A stretch of DNA of 64,000 bases, taken from Rhynchonema sp. JSB1_4. Lineage: Eukaryota; Nematoda; Chromadorea; Monhysterida; Xyalidae. Location: contig JASAMV010007432.1 in NCBI GenBank assembly GCA_030248065.1, forward strand, positions 1-64,000, in the 5' to 3' direction. Shown piece by piece: positions 46,996-58,122 of the stretch. The translations under genes were made by a program, and so were the position numbers. The notes under the pieces were generated by a model. That model worked only from the letters and a program-made list of their open reading frames with translations. It had not been told where the DNA came from and did no database searches. How positions within the stretch are numbered: position 1 is the first letter of the stretch; each line of letters opens with the position of its first letter.

Positions 46996-47544
46996 ATAAT
47001 TAATTTATTGGGTTTATGTGCTTATCTTGTTAATTAGGCAAGGTTTAGGTTAGACACTCGTTTCGACATGTTTTCGTGGACCAATGTTTGCGGAAATCTA
47101 GCTTATCCCAAAAAATGACATTTGTGATCTGAATTTTCAAGTGCAAATTGTGTCTAAAAATTTGTCGAATGATATTATTGTTGGTTTTTGTCTTTTGTCC
47201 ATTGAGTTCGACATGCTGCATAAATTATTTATACCAGCCCAGCCACTCTTTATTTCGTTAGCGATAGAATGCGCGAACGAGTAGCAGTGACCCAAGTCAG
47301 GTAATTCTCGTTATTTTTATCCACCATACAGCTTTCTGTGAGCTCAAAACTTTCTAACTGGATATCACATTAGCTTTGAGTATCGGGTTAATTCTAAGCC
47401 AGTTATCCACTGAAAGTCCGCATACGTTTGAATTCGCAAAGCTTTCAATCAGATCAAATTTGCTGGATTGAAATTCGAGAGATCGTTTTCGTGTTTTTTT
47501 ATTTCGGTTGTTATTATCATTGTTAGTTTGTATTCTCATTCCAT
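46996..47544. other. Convergent 3' ends of IBTK and the basic-protein gene
   Basis: Spacer between two genes that converge here. No ORF, RNA gene or repeat seen. Confidence 0.4.
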
Positions 47545-49308
47545 TTATCGACCACAATTGCACTGATTGCACGTGGCTGCCGTGTCTAGAATGGACGGTC
47601 GTTTGGGCACGCGACCACCTGCAAGCAGGGCACAATTAGTTGTAGAATACTGGTCTGGGATGCAGTGTCTCCAATTGTGTTTGTTGTGCACCACATAATC
47701 GAATCAACACAATACTTTCGAAAAGACAACCTTTGCGACGACGTGATGCCTTGCGTCGACCACGGCTTTTGGATTTCGACTTGCGCGAGCGCGATCCGGA
47801 ACTGGTGCCTGCAGCAACAGAAGAGGCTCGGTTCAATTTTGTAAACTCTTCGTGCTTCGAATTGTTTGATTTGTATCAACAACCAACTCTTTGATTTCGA
47901 TCGTTGTTGCGACCTGCTCTTTGCCAGTGCTTTGCCCAACAATGGCACTGGTTGCGTACTTGAACTCGAACGGGCTGCAATCAATGCAAGCATGGTTTTG
48001 CATAATGAGAACTTGGTGAAAAGTTGTTCCCCACCCACCGCTCATTGCGTTGTGATTGTCAACATTTGATGTTACTGCTTTTGGCATGGGACTGGTGGAT
48101 GACTTGGGGGAACGCGCAGTGGCTAATGATGGTTTGAAATAAATTGTTGCAAAATTTTGAAAAAAAATGAATTTCCAAACCCTAATTTGTGTCAGTCACC
48201 TTTACGTCCGCCGCCACGACGACCTTGTGCTTTGGTTGGTGCCCTCCTTCCTCTCACCGACTTGCGGACCGAACCGCGACGCCTGCCGGCTGAAATCCGC
48301 ACCGATTTCTTAAGCAATAAAAATTGTGTTGGATATCGTATTACATTCGCAGTTCACAATACAGTTTCTGACGGGTCAGTCACGGATCATTTTGACCAAG
48401 GGGGACAAATCTCAAAAGCCATTTTTAGCTTGTTTGGCTTTTCAAAAACTGTTTTAAAAATTATTCTGCGGTTGTTCAACATTTAGCCAGCTATTTAAAA
48501 CATGACTATTCGCGCGTGGCGCGCAAAAAAAGTTGCACTTTTCACACGCAGCACAGCCAAATTTCATGGAAAATGGGTGTACCTGACGCGCGAAGCGCGC
48601 GTTTTTTTGGATCTTCGAAGTGTGTTAAGAGTGAAAATCCTGCGATTTAGGGACCATTGTGGCCAAAGGGATGGCCCCCTGAATGCGCTAGTGTGATGAG
48701 TTATTTCTAGTCAACCCACATTTGGTTTTGGTGCTTCGCGGTGCACCGCGACGGCTTCTGGAACGTCGCGAAGGTTTCAGTGAACGCGTGCTGGCTGAAT
48801 AACAGAATATGCTTATCAGTTTCGATTCGAAAGCGTGTCAACACGTTTGAATCTTTCCATTTTTGCATTATATCACTCACATTTGCGTTTGCCACCGCGA
48901 CGACGTCCCTTCGACCGCGACGATGCGCCGACGGACTTTCTGGCCGATCGACGACTCCGCGAACGTTTCGATCTCACTGAACGTGACACGGCTGGAACGA
49001 TGGATTACGAATACAGAATTACCTAGGTCTGAAAAACACTAAACCATAGCACTGTATTGCGCTCAATACATTTGCGTCTGCTTCCGGTTCGCTTCGATTT
49101 GGTTCCCGTCTTTGTTTTACGATTCGATCGAGTTGCGCTCACATTGCGACCGGCTGTTGCGCGCTCCTGTGACGCTGAAGGAGCAAGGAATTTACAGGAT
49201 TTTATTCTGAAGTGTGGCTGAAGATATACAGTAATCCAATATTCCCGAATTTTCCCAACCAGCAAGCATTGTGGTTTCTTGTTTATCGATATCGACTGTT
49301 TGATTCAT
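47545..49308 (-). CDS. Arg/Lys/Ser-rich basic protein, paralogue 2
   Basis: Unrecognised family. Minus-strand exons 5' to 3': 49308-49260, 49174-49070, 48991-48881, 48794-48720, 48289-48200, 47808-47731, 47618-47545. All junctions are phase 1 and internal exon lengths (105, 111, 75, 90, 78) are multiples of three; 193 aa. It starts MNQTVDIDKQETTMLA, then each exon adds a basic module: TKSKRTGSRRK; KSVGASSRSKGRRRGGKRK; STRSLKPSRRSRSRRGAPR; APTKAQGRRGGGRK; SKSKSRGRRKASRRRK. The last exon ends CNQCNCGR. No signal peptide or membrane segment. Composition resembles SR proteins, protamines or linker-histone tails, so nucleic-acid binding is inferred, not shown. The modules match the upstream paralogue in the same order. 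The 400-base intron at 48,290-48,719 holds GCGCGC palindromes of the transposon type. Confidence 0.72.
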
Positions 49309-49809
49309 ATGATGATTAATGCGAATCGTTGTTCAGGTTGTGCCTTGTGATTACTGGGTATGGTATGAATGATTGATATCAAGTTCGGGTTTGTAAACTT
49401 TAATGTACAGCATACAGGACGGAACTGCCCCGCGTACGTCATCAGCAAAACCAGAATGTTGCGGCGCTCATTGCTGGCTGTCTTTCTCCACTCTATGTAC
49501 ATATGTACTTGTCTCTGGACAAGAAAAAATCACAACATTGATTTCCGGATCAGTTGCTTTTACTTCGGCCAAATAATTTTTAGCATTTGATCACAATTTT
49601 TACGAGATAAGGTTATCACTGGAGTCTAGTGGGCATGCGTGCTTTTGAGCCAATTTTGTTGTGCGAAAGTTTCACTGTCACGGTCAGAATTAGGGAAACT
49701 GGATAGTGTTCAATGGATGAGGTGGATAGATTCTAAAGTTGGTTCAAGATAATTTTATCATAATTCGGCCACTTCATTTTTGGTGATTGTCGTAAATCAG
49801 GGTGTCTCT

Positions 49810-52437
49810 CTATCTGGCACAATTGCATTTGTTGAGCGCGATCGCGGTGTCGACGGGCGGACGCGCTTTGCGACCGCGACGACCAGCTTAATTGCAGATT
49901 AACATTGCATTTTTTGAACTCAACCACAATCAACAAGAATTTCGTGAATATGACCTAACCTCTGCGACGACGACGGCCGCTGCGACGTGATGCCTTGCGT
50001 CGACCACCACTTTTGGACTTCGACTTGCGACCGGACGAGCCCGATTTGGATTTGCGACCTGCCGGCGCGGATATTGGCTCTAACAATAAATTGTAGTCAC
50101 CAGACGGGACCCGTGCCTACGGCCCGGCTACAGCGCCGCGCCCGTGCCGTGCCACCCACTCCCCCCCCCGAAGACCCGTTAGCATACCCAAAGCTACCCG
50201 TGAAAATTGACCCGTCCGCACCTCCGAGGGCGGGGGCCACAGACACACACACATACATATAAGCAATCCACCAGCTCATGACACTCGCACGCACACGCTG
50301 CATGCTGCATTACTGCCGTCAATGAATGCATCTATTCTCTGCAGTTATCCGTTGAAACATCCCCAAATTTTGCAACAGTGCAGAAAAGTGGCAAGCAGCA
50401 AATGAAAACCGGATCAATTAAAAAGTGGTCATCAAAGTATGTCACTCGCTCAAAGTGTACATTTTGTGTAGAAAATGGCGTGTGCTGCTGCATGCGCTGT
50501 GTGTAAAAAAAGTGCCATGAGCCGATGGATTGCCCATACAATGTATAGTCCAGCCACGAACTCATGAGACGACTTTTTTTAAATTGGCTTGTGCGGATCC
50601 AATAATGTTCCGGTTCCACGTGTTTCGGAAATGAAAGAAAGAGAAACGCATGTATTTTTTTAAAGTACGCTCTCCACCTCGGTGCGTAAATTCCCTTTTG
50701 ACTCCCAAAACATTTGTGTGTTGAACAACGCTGCTGTTCGCGTAAGCACGCAACAAATTGAGGTCAGCCAGCTGGAAGTTGTCATCATGTCTCTCAGCCC
50801 GATCTCTTTCTTTTGTTTGCGAAAACCCGTGTAACCGGTGCATTTTTGAGTCTGGCCAGGCAAGCTTTGAAAAAAGTCGTCTCATGAGCTGGTGGTTTGA
50901 CTATACGTCCTCCTGTTTTAGTAGTATAGATGATCAACAACTCATTTATAAATACGTGCCTTTACTTTTGGGTCGTCGACCATCGTCACTTTCGGATTTC
51001 GACTTCGAGCTGGATTTCGATTTCGATCTTGCGTTCGGCGCTGCGAAAGATTGTATCGTGTGCGTTGGGGACCAGAACTCAATTGATCACAACCATTAAG
51101 TCACAATCAGCAAAATATTATTGGAAACCTTTTCCTTTGTTTGGTCGACCATCGTCACGTTCGGATTTCGATGTCGAGCTCGATCTTGACTTCACACCTG
51201 CCGAGACGAGAGCGGATTTCCCCGTGAAGCAGTTTTTCGCGCCACTAATGACCTTGATTCCAATGACAATCAACAACTAATTTGCAAATGCCATTCACCT
51301 GTTTCTTTCGGTCGTCGGCCATCGTCACTTTCTGATTTCGACCTGGAACGCGATTTCGACTGGCTGCTGCCTAAAAACAAATGATTCTCAATCAAACTGA
51401 CTGAGTCACTGTATTTTGTCAGCATTATACTATTGAACCCAACCTGAACTTTTGGATTTTGATGCCGATGACTTTTTCGACGTGATCGCATCGCGGTCGG
51501 TCGCATTGGGGGTAGCCGCGACATTGTCACCAAGTAGCACTGGGTCAGGGCTGCCCGAACGAACATTGGCCACTGCAAATAAACAGTCTGGTTTGATTTG
51601 TAAACAAATAATATTTTTAGCCAACTTTTGCGCGTGCCACCGCGGCGACCGCGACCTGACTTCTTGGTTGGTGTTTTCGTGTCACGACGACCACTGCGGA
51701 CAGGTCGGAAACGCGAACGGCTGGCTGAAACTCAACGGACATTTGAGCTATTTGTGCACTGCTTTGCCAAAAATCCAGCCATGAAAACTCACATTTTGAT
51801 CTGCTGTCGTCGATGTCAATCTCGAGGTCTGAATCCGACGGCGACTTCCTGGCGCGTGGTCGAGGTGCGCGACCGCGGCGGGAACCCTGTCGCAAACGTG
51901 ATCGACGACCGCGACCGGTTTTGGGTTTCGGACGCACGCCAGCTGAATTTCGACGCTTTGATTTGTAAAACAGCCTACATAACAAAAAACACTTATTGGT
52001 CGATCCATACTTCTGCGTTTGCCACCGCGACGACGTCCTTTCGACCGCGACGGTGCGCCGACGGACTTTCTGGCCGGTCGACGACTCCGCGAACGTGCGG
52101 CTGAAGAATTCGAGGCTGAATTTTGATGAATCGCACAAAATGGGGTAACTTCAGGTCAGAACTTCAGACAATATTTTCAAATTGATCTTGTATGTAATTT
52201 TGCAAGCATACTAACTACGTTTGCGCCTACCGCCGCGACGTTTCGACCTGGCTCCGGTCACACGTTTGGTCCTGGGCTTGCCACCTTGTTGTTCTGGCTC
52301 GCCTGCATAAAGCGCGCCACAAGTTGGACATTTCCAGGCTGCAATATGGTTGAGATTTTTTTGAATGTGTGCTTTTTTGAAAATAAACATAATATCTTTG
52401 AAGCCACAAAAAGCACTAACCAGGCATGGTGTCTTGG
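49810..52437 (-). CDS. Arg/Lys/Ser-rich basic protein, paralogue 1
   Basis: Tandem paralogue of the gene at 47.5-49.3 kb, same strand, about 500 bases upstream. Exons 5' to 3': 52437-52431 (ATG CCT G), 52302-52216, 52100-52011, 51942-51793, 51724-51626, 51572-51444, 51370-51299, 51197-51129, 51040-50966, 50079-49960, 49886-49810. All junctions phase 1; about 324 aa. Modules: RSKRRGGRRKR; KSVGAPSRSKGRRRGGKRR; a longer exon with RRSRLRQGSRRGRAPRPR then an acidic DSDLEIDIDDS; TKKSGRGRRGGTRK; a non-basic exon; three near-repeats of KSES/ERDDGRRPK; GGRRKASRRSGRRRRR; and a terminal exon ending LNKCNCAR. The four exons at 51,572-50,966 have no counterpart in paralogue 2. The start is uncertain: the frame stays open upstream of the ATG without another Met. 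The large intron 50,080-50,965 contains repeats. Confidence 0.68.
50285..50540 (+). repeat. Dispersed repeat, copy B
   Basis: Diverged copy of 19,587-19,860 (minus strand). Shared words are listed there. It sits in an intron of basic-protein paralogue 1 beside an inverted-repeat element. Confidence 0.7.
50546..50916. mobile_element. Short inverted-repeat element
   Basis: TATAGTC..CCA..AACTCATGAGACGACTTTTTT at the left matches the inverse of the right end near 50,868-50,916 (AAAAAAGTCGTCTCATGAGCT). A further CCACCAGCTCATGA word occurs at about 50,267, so copy B may lie inside a larger composite. No ORF seen. Confidence 0.6.
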
Positions 52438-52917
52438 TTGAATGGGATTCCTGGGATGTGTCCAATACGCGATGACTTGATTTGATGGTTGGAGAACTTT
52501 TTTGATGCTAAGTAAAATTTGGCCGAATTTCGGTAGAATGAAAATGAACGAATAAAATATTTTTATTTGGTATGTATGCAGCTATAGTTTCTTGCCTGTT
52601 TGCTCCACACCCCCAGTTGGTTTTGTGATGTTTCGCGGTCGTAGGTGGCTTGGAATGCTATTGGAATACTGTAGCTGTGTCACTTACTGTATGTTTGCTT
52701 TCTTCTGTGTGTTTGCAAACTTTATTGACAAGAGTCAGAAACAGTAATAGCGAATCGCAAGCTCATGAGCGAGTAAAGCACCGTGTATGTATATACAGAG
52801 CTTGATATGACAGAAGGAGAGGGCTAAAACTGACGCTGTGGACAGCAGATGACATGATATTGGCAAATTTTTGTAAGTCACGAATAAAATTCAGAGCATA
52901 AATTTCGAAAAATCTAA
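52438..52917. other. Spacer between the basic-protein gene and the GPCR gene
   Basis: 5' flank of basic-protein paralogue 1 and 3' flank of the GPCR gene. Near-copy of the 10-mer (TGATGTTTCG) at 52,626. No other feature seen. Confidence 0.35.
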
Positions 52918-55246
52918 TTAACAGACACCTCTCTTTCGCGTGGGTGCAGCCCGGTTCCTACCAACCATAATTAGACAAGCCTCCCTTATGGAGGGCATTC
53001 GCACACAATAAATCACCGCATTCAACGGGTACTTGACAAACAACATCACGTTCACAATGCAACTTCCAATGGCTAGTTTCCACGGGTGATTAGCCATCAT
53101 ACTGTACACCGGGTAGGGACATCGTTGACAGAGAAGGGCAAACCAACAGACACTGGGTAGCCAGGACAGAAGGAATGTGCACAGGATGACCAGCGCGAAG
53201 AAGGCTGTGCGTTGTGAGCGTTGTTGTTGACGGGTGACTTTGCGATGACATGTGGCTAGTTTGGTGTTACCCACTGTGGCTGAACAGGAGGTGTCGTCGG
53301 CCTGGAATATTATGCAGCTGGAAACGGGCTTGTTTGGAAGTGGACTCGAACCCTCCAGTATACAAAATGCCCTCTTTGTAGTGGCCCTCTATCGTGATAA
53401 TTCTCGATAAGCCTTGGTTTGGTCTGCAATCCGTATCTGATACGCGCATCCTACCCGCACAATAGTGACTGGTTATTAGGAGAGTATCGAGCGCCAATGC
53501 GGACTCTTCAATCACGTGCATAACTGTCCATGTGTATGGGCACGATAACATTGCGCTCATCAGGACACGTTCGCCAGTCAAGGCACTACAAAATGAAATA
53601 TCGCCCGTCACACACCGTCAGCGACAGGCCACTCTTCCGTTCGGGTGTGACGTGGACGTTGTCTCTGTCGGACTGATGAGGGTCAGGCACACCATTCTGC
53701 TCCTTGGCATTGTTGTCGTTGTTGGTGATGTCTTTGTCGAGTTTGCGACGTAGCAGAGGTCTTGAGAGGAATTTGGTGCGACAATTGGGGGAGCTGAAAC
53801 ATCTGATCAGCATAAAATGGTCGAACCCTCGTAACAGTAACCTTAAAAAGATGTGGAAACAAACTAATGAGATCATGACCGTACCCCTGGCGTTGCATGC
53901 TGTGCATTTCCACCGCGTTCATAGGCATCGACATATCGACTGATGTTTCATCCCTGGTAGTCATGCGTGCAATCACGCTGTGTTGTTTTTGTGGTTGACT
54001 GGCTGACGGTTTGGCACCAGCAAATGTGCCAGCACTGGTTTTCAGGTGCCACATCATTCGAAGGTAGATACAGAGTGTCGCGATTATTGGCACCTGGAAT
54101 ATTTGGATCTGGGTGCATTCGAACTGGGTGCTGTTCTCTGGTTTGGAGTCAGGAGTTCTACCGCGGCGCTACAGACCAAAGTTTTCAAGCGGTCACGAGT
54201 GTGAATTCAGCAGGTAATCGCCAGCAAATCGCAATGTGATCCCAAAAATAACTGAAACATCATCTAACCAGCAATATGATGCACACAGCGAATCTATACC
54301 CGTCACCGAGGAATACAGCACTGTAGCATGTGCCATCAGTGGCCAGATACAGCACTGTGATGAGCACAAGCGAGGCCAGTTGTGGCGCGCACCACACCAC
54401 CAACACACAGGGTTTGATACGGCGGGCCACGAAGGTCTGCATGCTGTGCGGGTGTGCCAACGCGATGTAGTGCACCAGTGCCAGTAGGACCACGTGGATT
54501 AATGATGTTTCAATGCCGGCTAGACGCAGTAGTTCGGTGCCCAACGCTGGACATAGGGTGCCTGAATGGGAAAGGCCGGAATTGTTTGACGGTAACAGAA
54601 AACCCTGATTCAACGTGGTTGGCTGTTCGAAATTTGCATTGATAAGCTTTCCCATCATCAGATAACCTCAGGTTTGGACTTGGACTGTCCGGTAAATTGC
54701 AGTCAATCCTGTTTTTAGCGATTATCAGGTTGATGAAAATTGTGAAGTGCTTTTGGTTACTCCCGGTTTTGACTTGAACCCTCTGAAACATGGCGCACCA
54801 TCAGCGCACATCGTGGAGTCACCGTCTGTGAGGATCACACACGTCACGTGGATGCCTTCATGCATGTTTAAAGCAGACTGTTTCTCACTCTAATTGATCG
54901 TAAAACAAACACAGTATAATACCTGAAGAAATCAATTACCTGAGAAGAGCCCAGTGGAATTAACGAGTAGTCCTGTTCCCAATAGCAGTTGCGTCCACAA
55001 GTCAGCAGCAATCATACTGTACGTGAACTGCACAACTGGGGACCATTGTTTGATGTAGCGTGCCGACACCAACACTGACGTTAGCAGCACCAAACCAATG
55101 ACAGTCAATGTGAACAGTAAGATTTGTGCCACTTTGTACACCGAATCCACCTCCTTGCGATACCAATCGTTGAGCTGCGCCCAGGACAAACCCGGGTCGA
55201 CGGTAGGGGTAAAATTAGAAGAAGTATTCGACGCTGAATACTCCAT
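52918..55246 (-). CDS. Rhodopsin-like (class A) G-protein-coupled receptor
   Basis: Orphan seven-helix receptor at the plasma membrane; ligand unknown. Exons 5' to 3': 55246-54940, 54561-54269, 54093-53885, 53793-53616, 53301-52918; all phases agree; 456 aa. Helices: TM1 (about 38-62, ILLFTLTVIGLVLLTSVLVS), TM2 (about 73-95, QFTYSMIAADLWTQLLLGTG), TM3 (about 108-135), TM4 (about 155-178, CVLVVWCAPQLASLVLITVL), TM5 (spanning exons 2-3), a third intracellular loop of about 150 residues rich in Ser, Gln and Asn, TM6 (FFALVILCTFLLSWLP) and TM7. A Cys at the TM3 start and one in the second outer loop (DGTCYS) fit the usual disulphide. The N-terminus has N-glycosylation sites (NTS, NST). Odd: the DRY motif reads VHY (LVHYIALAHP), and NPxxY reads NAVIY. 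No close subfamily recognised. Confidence 0.85.
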
Positions 55247-58122
55247 TTTTTACCTCTGAAGCCAAACATAAAAGATGTAATGTGATAGCACTATTATATG
55301 GCATCTAAGAAATATACTTTGAGTAATATATGGAGTACGGAGTTCGCATAAACAAAGTGTTAAGTATATGATAACTAACAGCTACAAAGCATAGGGCCAG
55401 TTTAATGGTGGCGCCTCATGCATAGGAGGTCATCGCACCATCGTTGAGCTTGTGCTCAAAAGTCAGAAAACACGCACTAACTTGATAATCACAATCTGAG
55501 ATCTGTGGAACACTTACAGTAGTGCATTATAAATCAAAGCAGCGTGAAAGCATAAAAAGCCCGCAGTACACAGTGAAGCTTAAGATCCTGCGAGCTGGGG
55601 AAGGTTAGTAAAAGTGTACCGACTCTGATTGAGTGAGCGCCAGCTGCAATAGCCGGTACATCCCGTATGAGACCCAGATAAAAACGAATAGGTGGAAAAA
55701 GTAAAACGGTACTAAAAATCGCGAATATTAGTCCAGCACGCATATGACGCACAAGCGGCTGGCAACTGCGGCTGCTATGCATCGCATAGCTTTCCAAGTG
55801 CTGGTACCCACTGTTTTAGGTTACACGCACGACACTAAACTTTGAGTTTTCGGCGTTGTTCAAAGTCGGTCTGGGAGCATCAAACAAATGAGCACACGTT
55901 CGGTTCCTAATGATCGAACGAACAAAATAAACAACAACATTATAACAGTTTTGGCTGGTGATTTGAGGAATGTCTTCTCATCTGCTAAAGTGCACTGATT
56001 TTTATATACAGTGTGCATGCACAAAGCCATAAATGTTATGTATTAAGCATAATTTTCTGTCAAAGAATTGTGTCCATCCGGTTTACACTTAGTCAGTCAT
56101 TTGCACTGCCGATCACCCAATTATTGCGAACACAGCTATGTACCTACTGTACAACAACTGACGACTGATAGGCGCAAGCAGCTTTTAGATTCAGTGCTAT
56201 GGCGTTGAGATGTTATTACAAAAGAAACAACATAAAGGCGCCAATCGGGACCCCGGGGCTTTTGTTTTGTGCGGCATGTTGCTATTCCTGCAACTTTTAA
56301 ATGCCCATTACGCACACATCATTATGGAAGCTTCTAGGGAAAACCACATTTTGCACCCATGACAACAACACAGAGTCACCTGTCACGACGCAGAGCTTGT
56401 TGTGTGCAACTGATGCGATTATTATAGTAAAACGGATAAACGAAACAAGCTAAGCTCTTACAAGATTGTGTCTATCTTTATTTTGTCCCCAAGACAGGAC
56501 CGTTGCAGTGGGCTAGAAGTAAGCTGATTGTCTATCTATGGCAGATACTCTAGCACCGGCATCGTTATTTAGTACACCTACATATACAGCTACCAAACAG
56601 TGATCACAACAGGCATACGGTGGGAATGAGAAGCTTTGTTTTCATACAGAACGCTGTCAGTGGGTGCACAGACTGTGGTACTGCTTGATCAGCTGATTAA
56701 TTTATGTGGTACGTTCTTCTGAAAGTTCTGACATGTGAGAAAACATAAGGCGCATTGGCCAGTTTGTAGGCAAAGTTGCCGCTAGCTAGTAGGCATGCTG
56801 TGTTTCATTTTGCGACGCACACACCTGTGCAAGCATATTGCGCCTTATCGTTCAGCAACCCACATGAATATTGCATTGACCACAGTATACCGTTTATGTA
56901 TTGCAGTATTTTTTTGCAAATAGCCCAACAGTAATGTAACCTAATTATTTCTGCAAGCACAGGACGGGAAGTTTATTTACTTTCTTTCAATAGCGCAAAA
57001 GTATAGCAGGCGCACACACTTAGCCCAGACAATTGAATTGCTGGCACACCAACAGCATGGTTGCGTGGTCTGGCCTGCCCTGTTGCATTGAAAGGAAACT
57101 TGAATTGAAATCTCAGGTGGACTGAAAAACAACTTTTGACTGTGCTGCTTGAAAAAAATGACATCTCGAATGTCCAGGAAGATCACAGCAGCTTTTAGTT
57201 CATATTATTCTGTGCTCACGTGATTGTGCGTCAGCCTCACCAATGAAACGAAAATGATTCCGCACTTTGGCTTGCTCGGCGATGTTTCCGTTGAGCTCAA
57301 TTTCGAAACTGCAACTGGAAACAAGGCATGTTCTCAATCTGGGTGCTTTCAAGCACAGAAACAAGACTTGAGAAAAATGTACCCATCAAGTTACAAGTGA
57401 CTGGTACAACGCTAATGTGTCGCATGCGGAACATTCTCAGAGCCATACGCGTTTTTCTACTTTCCGACAGAGAAGCACTTTGCATGAACGTCGCTTCCCA
57501 CATGGCAATCCAATCCGATGCTGTGAGCGGACGGGGCGGCAGAAATTTTAATTCTGAAACAGATTTAGTTGCAATACAAAACATTTGAAAGCCATGTCGA
57601 TGTACAGACACGCCCTTGCGCGATGTTTTCCGTGTTGATAAAAAAACGAGCCGCTGCTGCCGACACTAATGCATCAGCTGCTCACTAACCCACGTGGTTC
57701 ACCGGCGAGATCATTGCAACCGGACAGGTATAGGTATACGAAAAAATGTATAGGTACATGGCGTCCGTCGCACTTACCTACAGTACATGGCCCAACGCCA
57801 CAGTGGAAATAGCCTGCCCGTTTTGAGAACGTTACAAAAGTACATTAGAAAGTGTAGGGGCATTCAAGTCATCAGATTGAATTCGCGCACGCGATGCGAC
57901 TGTCGCCAGCAGCACACGCGACCAAAGCTTGCAAAGAAGAGCACTTGAGGGGATTGCAGATGTGTGCTGCTTCAAGAATGTAGAATGACAGATACTCATG
58001 CAGATTGTGGGTCATCTGCTTGTCGCCAAATGGGGGATGGTTGCACCAGACTCAGCCGCACATAATGCGCAAATGATCATTTTCGTTTATCTTTGATCAC
58101 AAACACAATAAACTGATTCACA
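55247..58122. other. Intergenic, no gene supported
   Basis: 2.9 kb without a convincing exon. Minus-strand frames at 55,534-55,797 and 57,297-57,611 have no recognisable features. No transposon ends found. It should contain the GPCR promoter and that of the gene at 58.1 kb. Confidence 0.4.

Noticed and set aside
55534..55797. 87-codon minus-strand frame with hydrophobic segment
   Set aside because: No splice context, no similarity, and isolated in a 2.9 kb spacer.
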